From positions 1,550,001-1,614,000 of the forward strand of contig CP012810.1 in the NCBI GenBank assembly GCA_001936135.1: a DNA stretch of 64,000 bases, in the 5' to 3' direction. This document shows positions 43,453 through 54,372 of this stretch, in pieces (position 1 is the stretch's first letter; every line of letters begins with the position of its first letter). This DNA is from Saccharomycopsis fibuligera x Saccharomycopsis cf. fibuligera (Eukaryota; Ascomycota; Saccharomycetes; Ascoideales; Saccharomycopsidaceae). The position numbers were made by a program, and so were the translations under genes. The notes under the pieces were generated by a model. That model saw only the letters and a list, made by a program, of their open reading frames with translations, did not search any database and had not been told where the DNA came from.

Positions 43453-44751
43453 TCAAGCAATAATTCCATGCCCTTTACTCTTTCTCAAGCTGTTTTTTCT
43501 TTGCACCCGATAAACAACAGTAGCCAAGTATACCACCACAAGGAATGCGGCAAAATACACATATTTTTTCAATTTGCCGAAAAATTCTCTTCTCTTTTGT
43601 CTTCTCTCTTGTCTTCTTTGCTCAGCCTCTCTTTTCAATCTCTTTTCGGAGTTTTGCAATCTTCTCAAAGTACGTCTTGTTTGCTTCTCTGGTCTCTTTT
43701 TGCTAACCAATCTACGGCGGGTTGTGTCGCCGCCCACTTTGTATTCTTCGCTAACTTGTTCAAACTTATCTGGGGAATTTGGATCATTTAAAATTTCCAA
43801 AAGTCGCTTGAACTGAGTGATTGGCTGATCTTGATGGTCGTACAATGAGTACATGTGCACCTCAACAATATCCACATTTTCGTGCAAGTCTCCTGTTTGA
43901 GCACTGAAGCCCAAATGGAACTCTTCTGGCAAGTACACTTCTTCAAGAGAGAAACAATTTTGCCAGTTACCGTTATTCTTGTAGTCAAAATCAAGCGACA
44001 CGTATCCATCTTGAACATAAATCAAACGGCCTTTAGTAACACCATTCACTGGATTCCATAAACTTCTAGCAATGCAGCCATCAATCTCATTGGCTTTGCC
44101 ATCGTGGTCCTTATCGTACTTTTGAGTACCGTCATTACGAGCAGCCAACACATACGGGAAGATCCCGGAACGGCCATTTCTATAGGTATCCACATATATA
44201 GCAAAGCCGTCGTAGAACTCATTCACGCCAAAAAGTTCGCCTTCGGGAAGTTTGTTGCTGGTGAAGAAAATCCCCATACCGTCACCATGCAAACTAGCGA
44301 CATCGCCTTTACCATTGAGGGAGAAATAAAACTCCATGACAAACGACTTAGCGTTAACTTTCTTGTTGCTGAAGAAACTTGAAGTTTGATGCTTCTTTTC
44401 CGAGGTGAGTCTAACGTATTTATCATAGTTAATGAGGACATCACCATTGAATTGGTAGTTTTGCTCGCTTACTTCATTGTCCAAATATGGCGCTTGGAGC
44501 TTAAATTCGTCAAGCTCAACTTTTTTGAGAATGTCGTAGGTCAGAAGTAAAGTGTTGACTTCAGCATTGTTGAAATCTTTGCTATTGTTTTCAAGTATAC
44601 TGTTGACATTTGTTGCGTCATTTGGGGAACCGCCAAAAAAGATCCTGGAGAACACAGTGTAGGTGAGGAATACTGTAAATAGTGCAATGGCATACTTGAC
44701 CGGTTTGTTGCGGTTGAGCTTAAAAAGCAAAAGCGCAACGTTGTCGTTCAT
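43453..44751 (-). CDS. L-type (legume-like) lectin membrane protein (432 aa)
   Basis: An N-terminal signal anchor (about residues 18-40, YAIALFTVFLTYTVF) precedes a lumenal L-type lectin domain at about 90-305: SFVMEFYFSLNG, GDGMGIFFTSNKLPEGELFG, DGFAIYVDTYRN, DGCIARSLW, GNWQNCFSLEEVYLPEEFHLGFSAQTGDLHENVDIVEVHMYS. A basic, Arg/Lys-rich coil follows (about 345-395), then a second hydrophobic segment (about 397-415, YFAAFLVVVYLATVVY) and a short basic tail. Such lectins (ERGIC-53, VIP36, yeast Emp46/47, Uip5) bind N-glycans on cargo in the ER, Golgi or nuclear envelope. The Asp, Asn and Gly pattern for calcium and mannose binding seems present. Which of Emp46/47 or Uip5 is the orthologue is unclear. 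Confidence 0.9.
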   Translation of the reverse strand: MNDNVALLLFKLNRNKPVKYAIALFTVFLTYTVFSRIFFGGSPNDATNVNSILENNSKDFNNAEVNTLLLTYDILKKVELDEFKLQAPYLDNEVSEQNYQFNGDVLINYDKYVRLTSEKKHQTSSFFSNKKVNAKSFVMEFYFSLNGKGDVASLHGDGMGIFFTSNKLPEGELFGVNEFYDGFAIYVDTYRNGRSGIFPYVLAARNDGTQKYDKDHDGKANEIDGCIARSLWNPVNGVTKGRLIYVQDGYVSLDFDYKNNGNWQNCFSLEEVYLPEEFHLGFSAQTGDLHENVDIVEVHMYSLYDHQDQPITQFKRLLEILNDPNSPDKFEQVSEEYKVGGDTTRRRLVSKKRPEKQTRRTLRRLQNSEKRLKREAEQRRQERRQKRREFFGKLKKYVYFAAFLVVVYLATVVYRVQRKNSLRKSKGHGIIA

Positions 44752-44780
44752 ATTTGAATTATTGAGCTCAACTCTTCTCC

Positions 44781-44819
<39 letters not shown>

Positions 44820-45455
44820 CTTCTTCTTCTTTCTGATATTGCGGATTCTTGGGTTGTTTAGTTCAAACTTGTTGATCTGTTGGTTTGTCTCCGCTTTGCA
44901 AGAACTTTTACCAAGCTTGAGATCAACTTGTAGTAGATGCAAATAAACACAATTTGAAATGAAAATCAGTGATCCGAATCAAGATACACTAAGCAGGAGC
45001 CAATTCAGATTTGATGTGCACTAGGAGTTTGTAATTTCAGCGTGTAAACACCATGTACGGGTTTCTATCCTAGGCCATTATTATTTATCATCGACGCTTT
45101 TGACGCTCCGCCGACGTTGGAAAGTTTGGCTGTCGGGCCACCAGATTTGAGGGGCGGTGCTACTAAAAAAAAATACAAAACGTCATGTGAATCCACCGCA
45201 GAATCGAGATCATGCTCATAGTATCATAACGTTCCCGTGCTAGATCCACACACAAAATACCTGTTGGATCACAATAAATGACACGACAAAACAGGGGGTG
45301 CGTCGCTAATTTACATGTCAAACCTATCAACACCATCCATGAGGATCAAATATTCAGCTCATACTACTCGTAAACTTTCCATTAGGTTTATCTGAATTAA
45401 ATATATGCAAAATACAACGACCAAAACAAAACTAGTCAACAAATCAGAGAAAATA
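44752..45455. other. Intergenic with T36 run
   Basis: Promoter of the lectin gene and 3' side of the next minus-strand gene. T36 at 44784-44819 lies only 33 bases from the lectin ATG. No gene seen. Confidence 0.6.
44784..44819. repeat. Poly(T) tract, 36 bases
   Basis: On the coding strand this is A36, within the likely leader or core promoter of the lectin gene, an unusual place for so long a run. Confidence 0.95.
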
Positions 45456-46463
45456 TCATGTAGCTAACTTCCCTTCTTTCCCTTCGATATCTAGTCTATA
45501 TGTCAACACTTTGACCCCAAACACGCTCCCTAGAATCCCTTCCTTTTTCACATTAGCCACTTTCCATGCTTTCTGCCCCGTCTGGTTACTGCTTCGCAAG
45601 GCATTGAGCAATGGCTTGTCAACAGAAAAGCATTCAACATCTAGGCTGACAGCTGGCTTCTTTTCGCTACCGTCCACCGCTGAAGTTGCAACTACCTGCG
45701 CTTCAGCAAACTGAATTGCCCAGCTCACTAGATCATCAAATATACCGGTCTTGAGATACACTTTTCGAGCACCCAACGCGGTGATCTTGAGATGCTGCTG
45801 CTGTCTTGATTCATGAACCACATCTTTGTTGCCTTTTTTATTTTCTTCTTCTGCTTCTGGCAAGGTGCTTACTTCTTGCACAGACACAACGGCAATCGGC
45901 ACTCCACGATAAATCACTACTCTTGAGTTTTTGCTAGCCAATTCGAGAGCCTCTTCCTGCTGTGTTGACAACTTTCTGTTGTTCTTCCTGCTATTCTTCA
46001 CATCAACATCTGTCTGCATAAACTGCCTCAAGTTTATACCAAACACTACTTCCCCGGCTCCTCTCTGTATCTCATCACCTTTTTCAGCAGCCCCAGCACC
46101 AAAAGACAACACCTTAGCAAGCAATAATACACTAGCAAATGATGCCATGAAAAACGCAAGCAACTGCGCCATTACCCCAGCATCGCTAAACAACAACTGC
46201 CAATCTTCAAAGAAATCCATTTCAATGCCGCGACTTTTAGCCGCATGGTAGATGGGCCAGCTATTTATTGCCACCAATGTACCAAGAGATATCGGATGCC
46301 AGAAGACCTTCTTGGTCAAAAGTGATTGGATCTGGCGATAGTGGTCAATGCTTAAGTTGAGAGCTGCTAAGGAGTACTGCGGGGCCAAAGGTTCAAAGTG
46401 CAATGTTGCTGGAGCACTAGAGTCAAGAGGCTCGCTGATGTCTGCTCCTATTTGAACAACCAT
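45456..46463 (-). CDS. Two-TM membrane protein, Pho86-like (335 aa)
   Basis: The N-terminus is cytosolic-looking (LDSSAPATLHFEPLAPQYSL), then a hydrophobic segment around 55-72 (HPISLGTLVAINSWPIY) and a second strong one at about 93-120 (AQLLAFFMASFASVLLLAKV). The C-terminal half (about 165-335) alternates beta and helix (RVVIYRGVPIAVVSVQEV, LKITALGARKVYLKTGIFDDLVSWAI) in a way that recalls GNAT-like domains. Two membrane spans followed by a GNAT-like fold match yeast Pho86, the ER protein that packages the phosphate transporter Pho84. I recall only the general layout, so the identity is tentative. An acidic/basic insert (EEENKKGNKD) breaks the domain. The ATG at 46463 is the first in frame. 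Confidence 0.85.
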   Translation of the reverse strand: MVVQIGADISEPLDSSAPATLHFEPLAPQYSLAALNLSIDHYRQIQSLLTKKVFWHPISLGTLVAINSWPIYHAAKSRGIEMDFFEDWQLLFSDAGVMAQLLAFFMASFASVLLLAKVLSFGAGAAEKGDEIQRGAGEVVFGINLRQFMQTDVDVKNSRKNNRKLSTQQEEALELASKNSRVVIYRGVPIAVVSVQEVSTLPEAEEENKKGNKDVVHESRQQQHLKITALGARKVYLKTGIFDDLVSWAIQFAEAQVVATSAVDGSEKKPAVSLDVECFSVDKPLLNALRSSNQTGQKAWKVANVKKEGILGSVFGVKVLTYRLDIEGKEGKLAT

Positions 46464-46854
46464 GATTTTCGGATTAATTTTTGATTATGGATAAAGCGAA
46501 AATTCACAAGTCAAATCGAGTAATTGAAGCGGTTTGAAATTGAAACAACACCCACTTGAATTTGCTATTCTTTTTTTTTCGTTCCTTCTTTTTTTCCTGA
46601 ATTTGCACAAGCTAATGTGGTACTTCTGTCCTTTTAAACATTAAACATCAAACTTCAATCGTCCAACGACTAACTTCACCCAGCCTGTGTGCTCATCGCC
46701 GATGATGCTGCAGTAACCGCTCAAGCTGCTTCTTCTGGCTAGTCCGCGCTGCTCGTGCTCCCAATTTCCGCATCCAGCCACCCAGAAAAGGGCTTCGGAG
46801 CCAACGCCTTGGCCACGTGGGACGGGGTTGATAACCATTGCAGCAAACTAAGAG

Positions 46855-46890
<36 letters not shown>

Positions 46891-47405
46891 GACAACGACG
46901 ACGATGATGATGATAATGATGATGATAATGCCAATGGATGGCAGTGAAAAGGACAGGTTATACTCAAGCATTCCATATCTTTTACTTTTAGATTACATGG
47001 TTGTGAATAGCGAAACAAGAAAAGTATAGCTAATATGCGACGCCTGGTTTTATACAAACACTATAGAAAAACTTTAAACCTATAATCTGAAAAAAAAGAA
47101 AGAAGTCAAAATACCGATACCAATAACTGATGAATATAAAATGAGAATGAAAATAACAATAATAATAATGATAATAAAAAGAAAAAATTGTTTTTTTTTT
47201 TTTTTTGAATGCATATTTTTTGTACCGTAAATTTCACTACAAAATGCAACTGCAACTTTCTACCACTTACTGTAAAAATCGTGAGACTCATGTCGTTGTA
47301 GGTTCACAGGCCGCAGTGAACAAGAAAGCAAAGTATGGTCAAGCAATTGCGACAGAATCCAAGAATGAGTACTAAGGCAATTCAGCTGAAAGCAAATATC
47401 CAAAT
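46464..47405. other. Intergenic with trinucleotide repeats
   Basis: Contains CAACGA/CGA/TGA triplets at 46850-46930 that code spuriously for Thr or Ser runs, and a T16 run near 47190-47205. No supported gene. Confidence 0.6.
46850..46930. repeat. AACGAC / GACGAT / GATGAT triplet array
   Basis: About 27 triplets drifting from AAC/GAC to GAC/GAT to GAT/AAT, suggesting slippage plus point change. It is upstream of the two-TM gene and is not translated in any supported gene. Confidence 0.85.
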
Positions 47406-49457
47406 TTATTGCAAAGAAACCGATAAACTTTCATAAACATGGTTTATGATCTGGAAAGTACTAGTAATTTGACTAATCAAAAGTTTATCATTCGCACTGA
47501 AGTTTTGATATTGTTTATCGCTGTTCACCGGTGCACTAACATCGACTCCACTAGTACCTTTTTCGTCAGCAACTGTCTTTTCAGTCAGCGAGGCAACGTC
47601 TTTTCCATCATTCGTGTTTTCAGAAGCCTCTTCTTTGATAGCATCCGGATTTAAAAGTCCCACATTTGATAAGATCCGTACCATCTTATCAGGATGCCAT
47701 CTGATCCGTTCGTTTTTCAACACATTCTTGTAAATCTTGTGGAGAATGCTATTATAATCCTTATCACTCAGCAACTTGTCCTTGAATTCATTTTCTAAAA
47801 TTATTCGTGAGCCATCCTTGAGGAATTGCTTTACTGAATCATGTGTGATTTTATCAAAGCTGTTTTCCACATTTGGCCAAAAGACTTGCTTTGATGTGAT
47901 TAATTGTGACCAATTCTTGGTATATGCTTCATAATCCTGTCCTGCAGATTGTGATTGTGATTGTGATGGCGAATTGACCGATGATTTGGAGGTTGCTTTA
48001 GAAGAAGCATATTTGTCCTGTAAAGGATCACTACGATTTCTTGTACTCTTGTGGGCCTCTGCTTTTTCAACAGATTCGTTTCTAAGCTTATAAGGATCGC
48101 TAATTTTCTCAAAAGGTGTATTTGAGGTTGATGCCGCTGGCTTAGACCCAAATAAGTTTATATTCACACTTTTCTTTTTGCCTAGTAGCTTGTATCCATT
48201 CACTGGGGATCCATACTCAATGAACGGGTTTTCTTTTTTCACCGACTCATCTACGCTGTCGTCGCCACCACTTTTGTTCAGCAACTTGTCAAGCTTGGGT
48301 TTCTTTGTGCCTTTGCTTTTGTTTCTTGACCTCACGCGATTAACCAAAGGCGAGCCATTATTGTCGTTAGTCATTTCCGTATCACTGTCAGTACTATCTA
48401 CCTGTGTTTCTTGATCCGCTGACGATTTTTTGCCAAATGGCGTAAATGAGGAGAATTTTAAAGGAGTCAGATAGGTGCTGTTGCTAAAGCTATTACTGCC
48501 GCTGTTGCTCTCCCTACCTGGGGTTAATTTGAAAAAATTTTGCTTCAGAAGCTTTACTGTGTTTAAATTATCATTGGAGTGCGCTGGTATTGCCTTTGGG
48601 GTTTTCAACATGATTGGGGATAAAAATGGCGCTGTCATGGTACTGTTTACATGATAGCTGCCATCAACATCAGAATGTTCCGTGTCAGTTTCAGTTTCAT
48701 AATCAGATATTGTATCATAGTCAGTGGTCTCAATTTTCTTGTTCTTGGAAACGTTATCGCTTGCTGCGGCAGGAACGCTATTGCTTCTGCTATTTGGTTT
48801 GTTACCATAGGACTGCTGCTGCTGAGGCTTATTTTTAAAGGTCAACTTAGTTACACCACTATTTGTTAGTCCACTGTTAATTTTAAATGTTTTCTTTTCG
48901 GGTATAGGTGATTGACCGTTATTTTCATTGGCTTGAACCTTCATATTGCTATCACTTCCAGAGCTGCTAGGTGCCGTCACCATCTCCGTAGCCGTTGTAG
49001 CCGTTGTAGTCGCTGTAGTCAGCACTGCAACATTCTTATTGTCACTTTTATTTCTGTATTTTGATTTAATGAACTTTGCAGGCAATATGTATCCAACACT
49101 TTGCTTTGATTCCTCCTCCTCCGTAGCATACTCGCTTTCACTGACGGTCTCATCCTCGGTGTCCCCGATACTAGTATCGGCTTTAGCGCTCTTCAAGTCT
49201 TTGTTAGTTGATGCTACATTTAACTTGTTGCTATCGCTATTATTGTTGCTGTTAGCAGTTTTTTCTGCTTTTTGGTCTTCTTGTTTCATTGAGGGGCTCT
49301 TGGGAAGAATGTTGTTATTGTCGGAGTTGTTGGCGCGAGGTGCTCCTGCGCCATCTGACATCGTGGGCGTAGTTTGAGATTTGGAATTGCTTTGTAGAAT
49401 ATTGTTGGATGAGATTAACTTCCGTGGCGCCGCCGATGATCTGAGGGCTACTGTCAT
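47406..49457 (-). CDS. Low-complexity protein with NFKBIL1/J-like C-terminus (683 aa)
   Basis: Most of the protein (1 to about 510) is Ser/Asn/Lys/Thr-rich, with an acidic patch near 97-116 (DTEDETVSESEYATEEEE). The last 170 residues look folded: NWSQLITSKQVFWPNVENSF, FLKDGSRIILENEFKD, then KNERIRWHPDKMVRILSN, containing HPDK, and ISQITSTFQIINHVYESL. The ERIRWHPDK plus TxxFQxINxxYE pattern is that of NFKBIL1-type proteins, which carry a J-like domain and are tied to nuclear RNA processing in animals. HPDK (rather than HPD alone) could still support an Hsp70 contact. A second in-frame Met at residue 33 (MSDGAGA) is a plausible alternative start at 49361. Confidence 0.88.
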   Translation of the reverse strand: MTVALRSSAAPRKLISSNNILQSNSKSQTTPTMSDGAGAPRANNSDNNNILPKSPSMKQEDQKAEKTANSNNNSDSNKLNVASTNKDLKSAKADTSIGDTEDETVSESEYATEEEESKQSVGYILPAKFIKSKYRNKSDNKNVAVLTTATTTATTATEMVTAPSSSGSDSNMKVQANENNGQSPIPEKKTFKINSGLTNSGVTKLTFKNKPQQQQSYGNKPNSRSNSVPAAASDNVSKNKKIETTDYDTISDYETETDTEHSDVDGSYHVNSTMTAPFLSPIMLKTPKAIPAHSNDNLNTVKLLKQNFFKLTPGRESNSGSNSFSNSTYLTPLKFSSFTPFGKKSSADQETQVDSTDSDTEMTNDNNGSPLVNRVRSRNKSKGTKKPKLDKLLNKSGGDDSVDESVKKENPFIEYGSPVNGYKLLGKKKSVNINLFGSKPAASTSNTPFEKISDPYKLRNESVEKAEAHKSTRNRSDPLQDKYASSKATSKSSVNSPSQSQSQSAGQDYEAYTKNWSQLITSKQVFWPNVENSFDKITHDSVKQFLKDGSRIILENEFKDKLLSDKDYNSILHKIYKNVLKNERIRWHPDKMVRILSNVGLLNPDAIKEEASENTNDGKDVASLTEKTVADEKGTSGVDVSAPVNSDKQYQNFSANDKLLISQITSTFQIINHVYESLSVSLQ

Positions 49458-50310
49458 CTTGCGAGTTAGCTAGCCAAAGTTCAAATAGAGATTGGGAGGC
49501 TTGCAGCGTATAACAAAAAGAGCTGCTTTCCTTTAATGCCTCAGACGCGGGTATTTTGGATCAGCGTATGATAATGCGATGAGAAAGATTAGTACTTGTG
49601 AACTTTCACTTTATTTTTATAGGATTATTTAAACCGAAAAAGATAAATAGTTTTCTCGCTTGTTTCCTTAGCTTATTTTGGTTGGCAGCTTTTGGTAAAA
49701 AAGAAAGAAATGTGCAATAATCTTGCTGTAGCCATTTATTGATCCTACGCGAAAGGGAAGAAGACGTGTATTTTGGTTATTATTTCTGTTTTCTTTTGTT
49801 TTGGAATTCGAGAAACGGGCAAGAAAAAAACAAACAAACCATCAATTGCGGTCGGGTAAAACACAGCTAAATTACTTCCAAACCGCGAGCGGAAAAGATG
49901 AGCGGAAAAAGTCAGCGGAAATACAGAAATGTGGAGATCAGCCTTAACAGGCACTCGCCACTTTCCACTCATAAACAATGCCAATTTGTCTTTTTGGCCC
50001 AAAACCCAGTAGACATAAATGACAGTTTCTGGAAGGTAACATCTTGAGAAAGCGTGCATTTTGTTTACTGGGCTAGAGCTGTAGCCGTGTGTACTTTGCG
50101 CTACAGTAAATTCTTTCGACGCCTAACGGCACATAACCAAAAATTTATATTAAAAGACAGTTATTAAAGTATTAAATAGACATTGAAGAGATGAACAAAA
50201 AAAATGATAAAGCTCAAAGAGCAGAAACGGGAATGCATTCGCAACAAAAAAAAATCCATATCTTTTTTTTTTCCAAGATCTGAATACTCGAGATACACCA
50301 TTCGATCCAT
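49458..50310. other. Intergenic
   Basis: Upstream of the NFKBIL1-like gene and downstream of RPT3. One 104-codon minus-strand frame (49745-50059) has no protein-like features. No gene called. Confidence 0.55.
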
Positions 50311-51585
50311 TCATCTGTAAAATTCAAACTTGTCAACATCAGAAGCAGTTTTAACTTGACTGGAGTATGCTTCTTCCAAATCATTTTGCAAAATAACGTA
50401 TCTATTCTTTCTCACTGCTCTAAGACCAGCTTCTTGCATAATAGCGGCAATGATGGCACCGGACAATGGTTCGTTTCTGATGATCAAAGAGTCCAAGTCA
50501 CATTCAGGAGCCAATGACATCTTGTTAGCAACAGTTTGGAAAATCAATCTTCTTTCTCTTCTGTCTTTCAAACTTGGGAATTCAATTTTACGATCCAATC
50601 TACCAGGTCTCAATAATGCAGGATCCAAAGTATCAGCTCTATTGGTGGCCATGATAACTTTCACTGTTGATGATTGATCAAAACCATCCATTTGATTCAA
50701 CAATTCCAATAAAATTCTTTGCACTTCTCTATCAGCACCAGTCTGTGCGTCAAATCTCTTCGTAGCAATAGCATCAATTTCATCGATGAAAATAATTGAT
50801 GGGGAATTTTCTCTAGCTAATCTAAAAACGTCTCTCACCATTCTTGGACCTTCACCCAAGTATTTCTGCACGAATTCGGAACCATTCACTCTGATGAAAG
50901 AAGCAGTAGAAGAGTTGGCAACTGCCTTAACCAACATGGTTTTCCCGGTACCTGGTGGACCATATAACAATACACCTCTTGGTGGATCTATACCGATTTG
51001 CTTATAAAGATCTGCCTGCGTCAATGGCAACTCAACTGCTTCTCTTACTTCTTGCTTTTGCATATCCAAACCACCAACATCATTGTAAGTGACGTCTGGT
51101 TTTTCATTTTCACCCAAAATCGATATAGAGGAATCAGCTTCTGGAGGCAAAATATCAACTAAAGCATTGGAGTGACGATGAAGAGCTACGGACGATGAAG
51201 GCTTCAACAATTCTCTATCTAACGTAGATAAGATCTTGACCACGTAAACAGATCCAGCAGTAGATGAAACTATACCTGAAGTGTTATCAATAGGTTCCAA
51301 AAATTGCCCAATCACTAGTGGCACCGATTGAATTCTTTTAACTTCTTCTTGAGCTCTGACGAGTTCTCTTTTCAAGAATCTTTGCTCATCCTTGATATAG
51401 TCTTCTTGCAACTGTAGCAAGTCTAGTTGTTTTTCCAATTTTTTCAACTTCAAATAAGCATCGTTGTTGTTATTGTTATTTGCTGCTGCTGCCTTGGCTT
51501 TCGAGCTATTGTCAAATTTGGCGATTGCCGATGCTGGGGTGTCAAGATTCTCTGGCTTGGATGGATATATGCCTAACTCTTCCAT
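50311..51585 (-). CDS. RPT3: 26S proteasome regulatory ATPase Rpt3 (424 aa)
   Basis: Begins MEELGI, as yeast Rpt3 does. A coiled coil runs over about 45-85 ([20 protein letters not shown]), then the OB domain ([19 protein letters not shown]), then the AAA+ domain: [20 protein letters not shown], Walker A GPPGTGKT at about 210-217, the pore-loop region [13 protein letters not shown], Walker B IIFIDEID, and second-region arginines in [14 protein letters not shown]. It ends FEFYR, matching the HbYX motif (hydrophobic-Tyr-any) that docks into the 20S alpha ring to open the gate. Rpt3 is one of six ATPases unfolding substrates in the 19S base. Only the Asn run in the N-terminal linker differs from other yeasts. 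Confidence 0.99.
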   Translation of the reverse strand: MEELGIYPSKPENLDTPASAIAKFDNSSKAKAAAANNNNNNDAYLKLKKLEKQLDLLQLQEDYIKDEQRFLKRELVRAQEEVKRIQSVPLVIGQFLEPIDNTSGIVSSTAGSVYVVKILSTLDRELLKPSSSVALHRHSNALVDILPPEADSSISILGENEKPDVTYNDVGGLDMQKQEVREAVELPLTQADLYKQIGIDPPRGVLLYGPPGTGKTMLVKAVANSSTASFIRVNGSEFVQKYLGEGPRMVRDVFRLARENSPSIIFIDEIDAIATKRFDAQTGADREVQRILLELLNQMDGFDQSSTVKVIMATNRADTLDPALLRPGRLDRKIEFPSLKDRRERRLIFQTVANKMSLAPECDLDSLIIRNEPLSGAIIAAIMQEAGLRAVRKNRYVILQNDLEEAYSSQVKTASDVDKFEFYR

Positions 51586-52760
51586 GATTATTGAATATTC
51601 CCAAGTTTTATTATTGCAACAAACACGAGATTGAAATAAACTGCCTTAAAAATAAACACTGATAAAACAATTGATTGGAACAACTCAAAGTTTATTATGG
51701 CTTTTTGAATTTCAACACTACTGGTCTTCTTGGTTCGCCACTGAGTTTTCAACCAAAATTGTTTCGTTTTCGATTGTTGTTTGTGAAAAAGGCGCCAGAA
51801 TCAGCTACAGTCACGTGCATATGATGCCTGCGGAGTTATGTAAGCGGTTGGTAATCTTTGCGTCCAGCATCGCAGATCTGCGGAACTATCTATGGATAGT
51901 GGTACCAATTTGTGACTATTAAAGTGTTATGTAGTCGAGTGATTTTAAAGAATGAAGTACGTAATTAAACCTTGAGGAATAAAAAAAGAACCTTGGAAAA
52001 ATCTAAGAAAAAACTAGAAAAAGAGGCACGCGTAGTAATGATGACGTTGACAATGTTGATAATGATAACAATGACGATGACAAGGAAATGCTAAAACACC
52101 AAGCAGCTTGGAGAATTTCAACTCTTACGCTGTCTTAAAACTTCTACCTGAAAGCATCTGTTCTTTGGCAAAAATGACTGTTCAAAGTGAACAAAACTAG
52201 CTTAAAATTTCTTGCAGCCGCCTATGCAAGTATGAACTGCATGAAAAAAGCCCAATATCAATATCTCGAGCTGTTTTTCCAAAAATTTGTGATGCTTTAA
52301 GAATCAGTAACTCTTAAGATTTGAGCTAATACTCAGCTCTTTTCATCAACATTAGCAAAAAGAATAAGGTGGTGCTCTAAATCTGCCTTTTTGTAAATCC
52401 CTTTGAAATTATCTTCTTTAATGAATCGATTGAATAGCTTTGTAGAAATTATATGCGCAAATGCCGAACATCGCGAAAAGCAGGTTGTGTTTCCATTGCA
52501 TCTGTCTGTACCTCCAACTGAGGAGAGGTATTGAAATGTGGGAATACTGCATGACTGTTGGTTTTTGCTTCTGCGATTTTATTATGTCAAAAATCAATCA
52601 TTTAGTTTTGCTTTTTCGCTAACCTGTTAGTTAAAAGTATACCCCTTTTGAAACTTTGGTCCAAACTCGTATGAAGTTGAGCAGCTACTATTTGAGCATC
52701 ACTTCACTATTCCGTTACATTGTGTATCACTTCTATATTTACTTTCCTTTTCTCAGTTTG

Positions 52761-52814
<54 letters not shown>

Positions 52815-53148
52815 CAGGCAAAACAATTACATCTCTTAAGCCTCAAACTATTGATACGTTCTACCTCAGTCTATTGAATAGTGCTGTGGTTGCATTATAT
52901 AAAGCCGTATGCATGTGCATTTATACAAGTATCAGCAGTAATTTTATTTACCATTACATAGAGGCTTACAATAAGTTTGAAAGACATTTTGTGAATATAT
53001 CTATAGGAGAGCAAGCAGAAAAAAAAAATGTTCCTTTTTTTAAAAATTAAAAAAAAAAGTTTCGTGATTTTCATGTACTGTCATCAAAAACGAGAAACAC
53101 AGCCATTGCTCGATATTCTATCAACTTCATCATACAACTCTAGGCAGT
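51586..53148. other. Intergenic
   Basis: 1.56 kb. Left end is the RPT3 promoter. A TA/T/A block lies at 52761-52814. A-rich runs near 53021-53060 are at the 3' side of the oxidoreductase gene. No gene supported. Confidence 0.55.
52761..52814. repeat. (AT)n-T-A block able to form a hairpin
   Basis: About 21 bases of alternating AT, then T-run, then A24. The T and A runs abut, so the stretch can fold back on itself. Confidence 0.85.
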
Positions 53149-54372
53149 CTATGCTAAAGGCTTAGGAGTCTGTTTTTCAGCAACTTCTTTTTCATAAAGA
53201 TTTCCTTCGCCATATTTTCCATAGGTGTTATAGTTCCAGTTGTTATTAACATAAAAGGTTGGTCTATCATATGGAGTCAACTCCAAATCATTTTTCAATC
53301 TATAGTGCAAGTCTGGGTTAGATATGTATTGTCTACCAATAGCAATTAAAGTTTTTTCATTTTTAACTGATTCGATCAAACGTTCCTTCTCTTTGCCATA
53401 GTTACCTGCTTTAACAAGGTACCCATCATAAATGAGCTCAATGAAATTGTTAGACTCATTTATTGCACCTTTATTTATAATATCTCCATAGACACGAGGC
53501 TCAACAAGACTCAAGTAAGCAAATCCGTTACCTTTACCTTCTGCTCTTGTTTTGTTAACTCTTTTTTGCAACTCATGAACCACGTAACCGTAAGTGACCA
53601 CTGGGTGTGGGTCGGCATCAGCACCTTCCATACCGTTAAACCTACTCCAAGGAGATAATCTGAGAGCTGTTTTTTCAATCCCGATTTTTGATATAAGTTC
53701 ATCAACAATCTCTAACACAATGCGCGCTCTATTCTCAACTGATCCGCCATACTGGTCAGTTCTCTTGTTTGTTCTAGTATGTAAAAACTCATCAAGCAAG
53801 TATCCATTAGCAGCATGGATTTCTACAATATCAAACCCAGAGACTTCAACAGCTTTTGTAGAAATTTCACCAACGTGTTTCACAAAACTATGAATTTCAC
53901 CAACAGAAAACCCCTCAAGTGGTTTATTGTATTTGATGGCATCCTGTCTTTTTGCTTCTTCTGTGTAGGCGCCATCAGAAGGGCCTTTAAAAGGATATCC
54001 TCTTTCAGCTAAGACATCAATTTCACCAGCAGCACCAGAGTGATTTAACTGAAGAGCAAAAAAGGATTTGTTTTCGTGGACCTTATCGACAATTTTTTTC
54101 CACGCAACCGCTTGTCTATCGTTCCAAAAGCCTGCGACGTGTCTCTGAGAACCTGCACCTGGGATGATGGAAGCTGCTTCAGAAATTATTAAAGTTCCTG
54201 GTTCTTTAGACACTCTATCGTAGTATTCTAGTTGAAGGTCGCTAGGAATGCAATCTATGGTAGCTCTAGTTCTAGTCAAAGGTGGTAAGACAAGCCTGTT
54301 TTGCAATGTGATCTCGCTGGTGAGCTTTACAGGCTTGAAGAGATTACTGTTTTTGAAGGATGTGACGGTCAT
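53149..54372 (-). CDS. Old Yellow Enzyme-family NADPH dehydrogenase (407 aa)
   Basis: FMN-dependent ene-reductase fold. Seen: LFKPVKL...NRLVLPPLTRTRA with T33 (T37 of OYE1), LQL with Q108 (Q114 of OYE1), EIHAANGYLLDEFLHTRTN with H186, N189 and the proton-donor Y191 (H191/N194/Y196 of OYE1), RTDQYGGSVENRAR, ALRLSPW, and IAIGRQYISNPDLHYRL. OYE enzymes reduce alpha,beta-unsaturated carbonyls with NADPH and are linked to oxidative-stress response; in Candida EBP1 also binds oestrogens. Position 110 is Asn where OYE1 has Trp116, a residue known to set substrate orientation. The length is family-normal. I do not assign OYE2/OYE3/EBP1. Confidence 0.97.
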   Translation of the reverse strand: MTVTSFKNSNLFKPVKLTSEITLQNRLVLPPLTRTRATIDCIPSDLQLEYYDRVSKEPGTLIISEAASIIPGAGSQRHVAGFWNDRQAVAWKKIVDKVHENKSFFALQLNHSGAAGEIDVLAERGYPFKGPSDGAYTEEAKRQDAIKYNKPLEGFSVGEIHSFVKHVGEISTKAVEVSGFDIVEIHAANGYLLDEFLHTRTNKRTDQYGGSVENRARIVLEIVDELISKIGIEKTALRLSPWSRFNGMEGADADPHPVVTYGYVVHELQKRVNKTRAEGKGNGFAYLSLVEPRVYGDIINKGAINESNNFIELIYDGYLVKAGNYGKEKERLIESVKNEKTLIAIGRQYISNPDLHYRLKNDLELTPYDRPTFYVNNNWNYNTYGKYGEGNLYEKEVAEKQTPKPLA

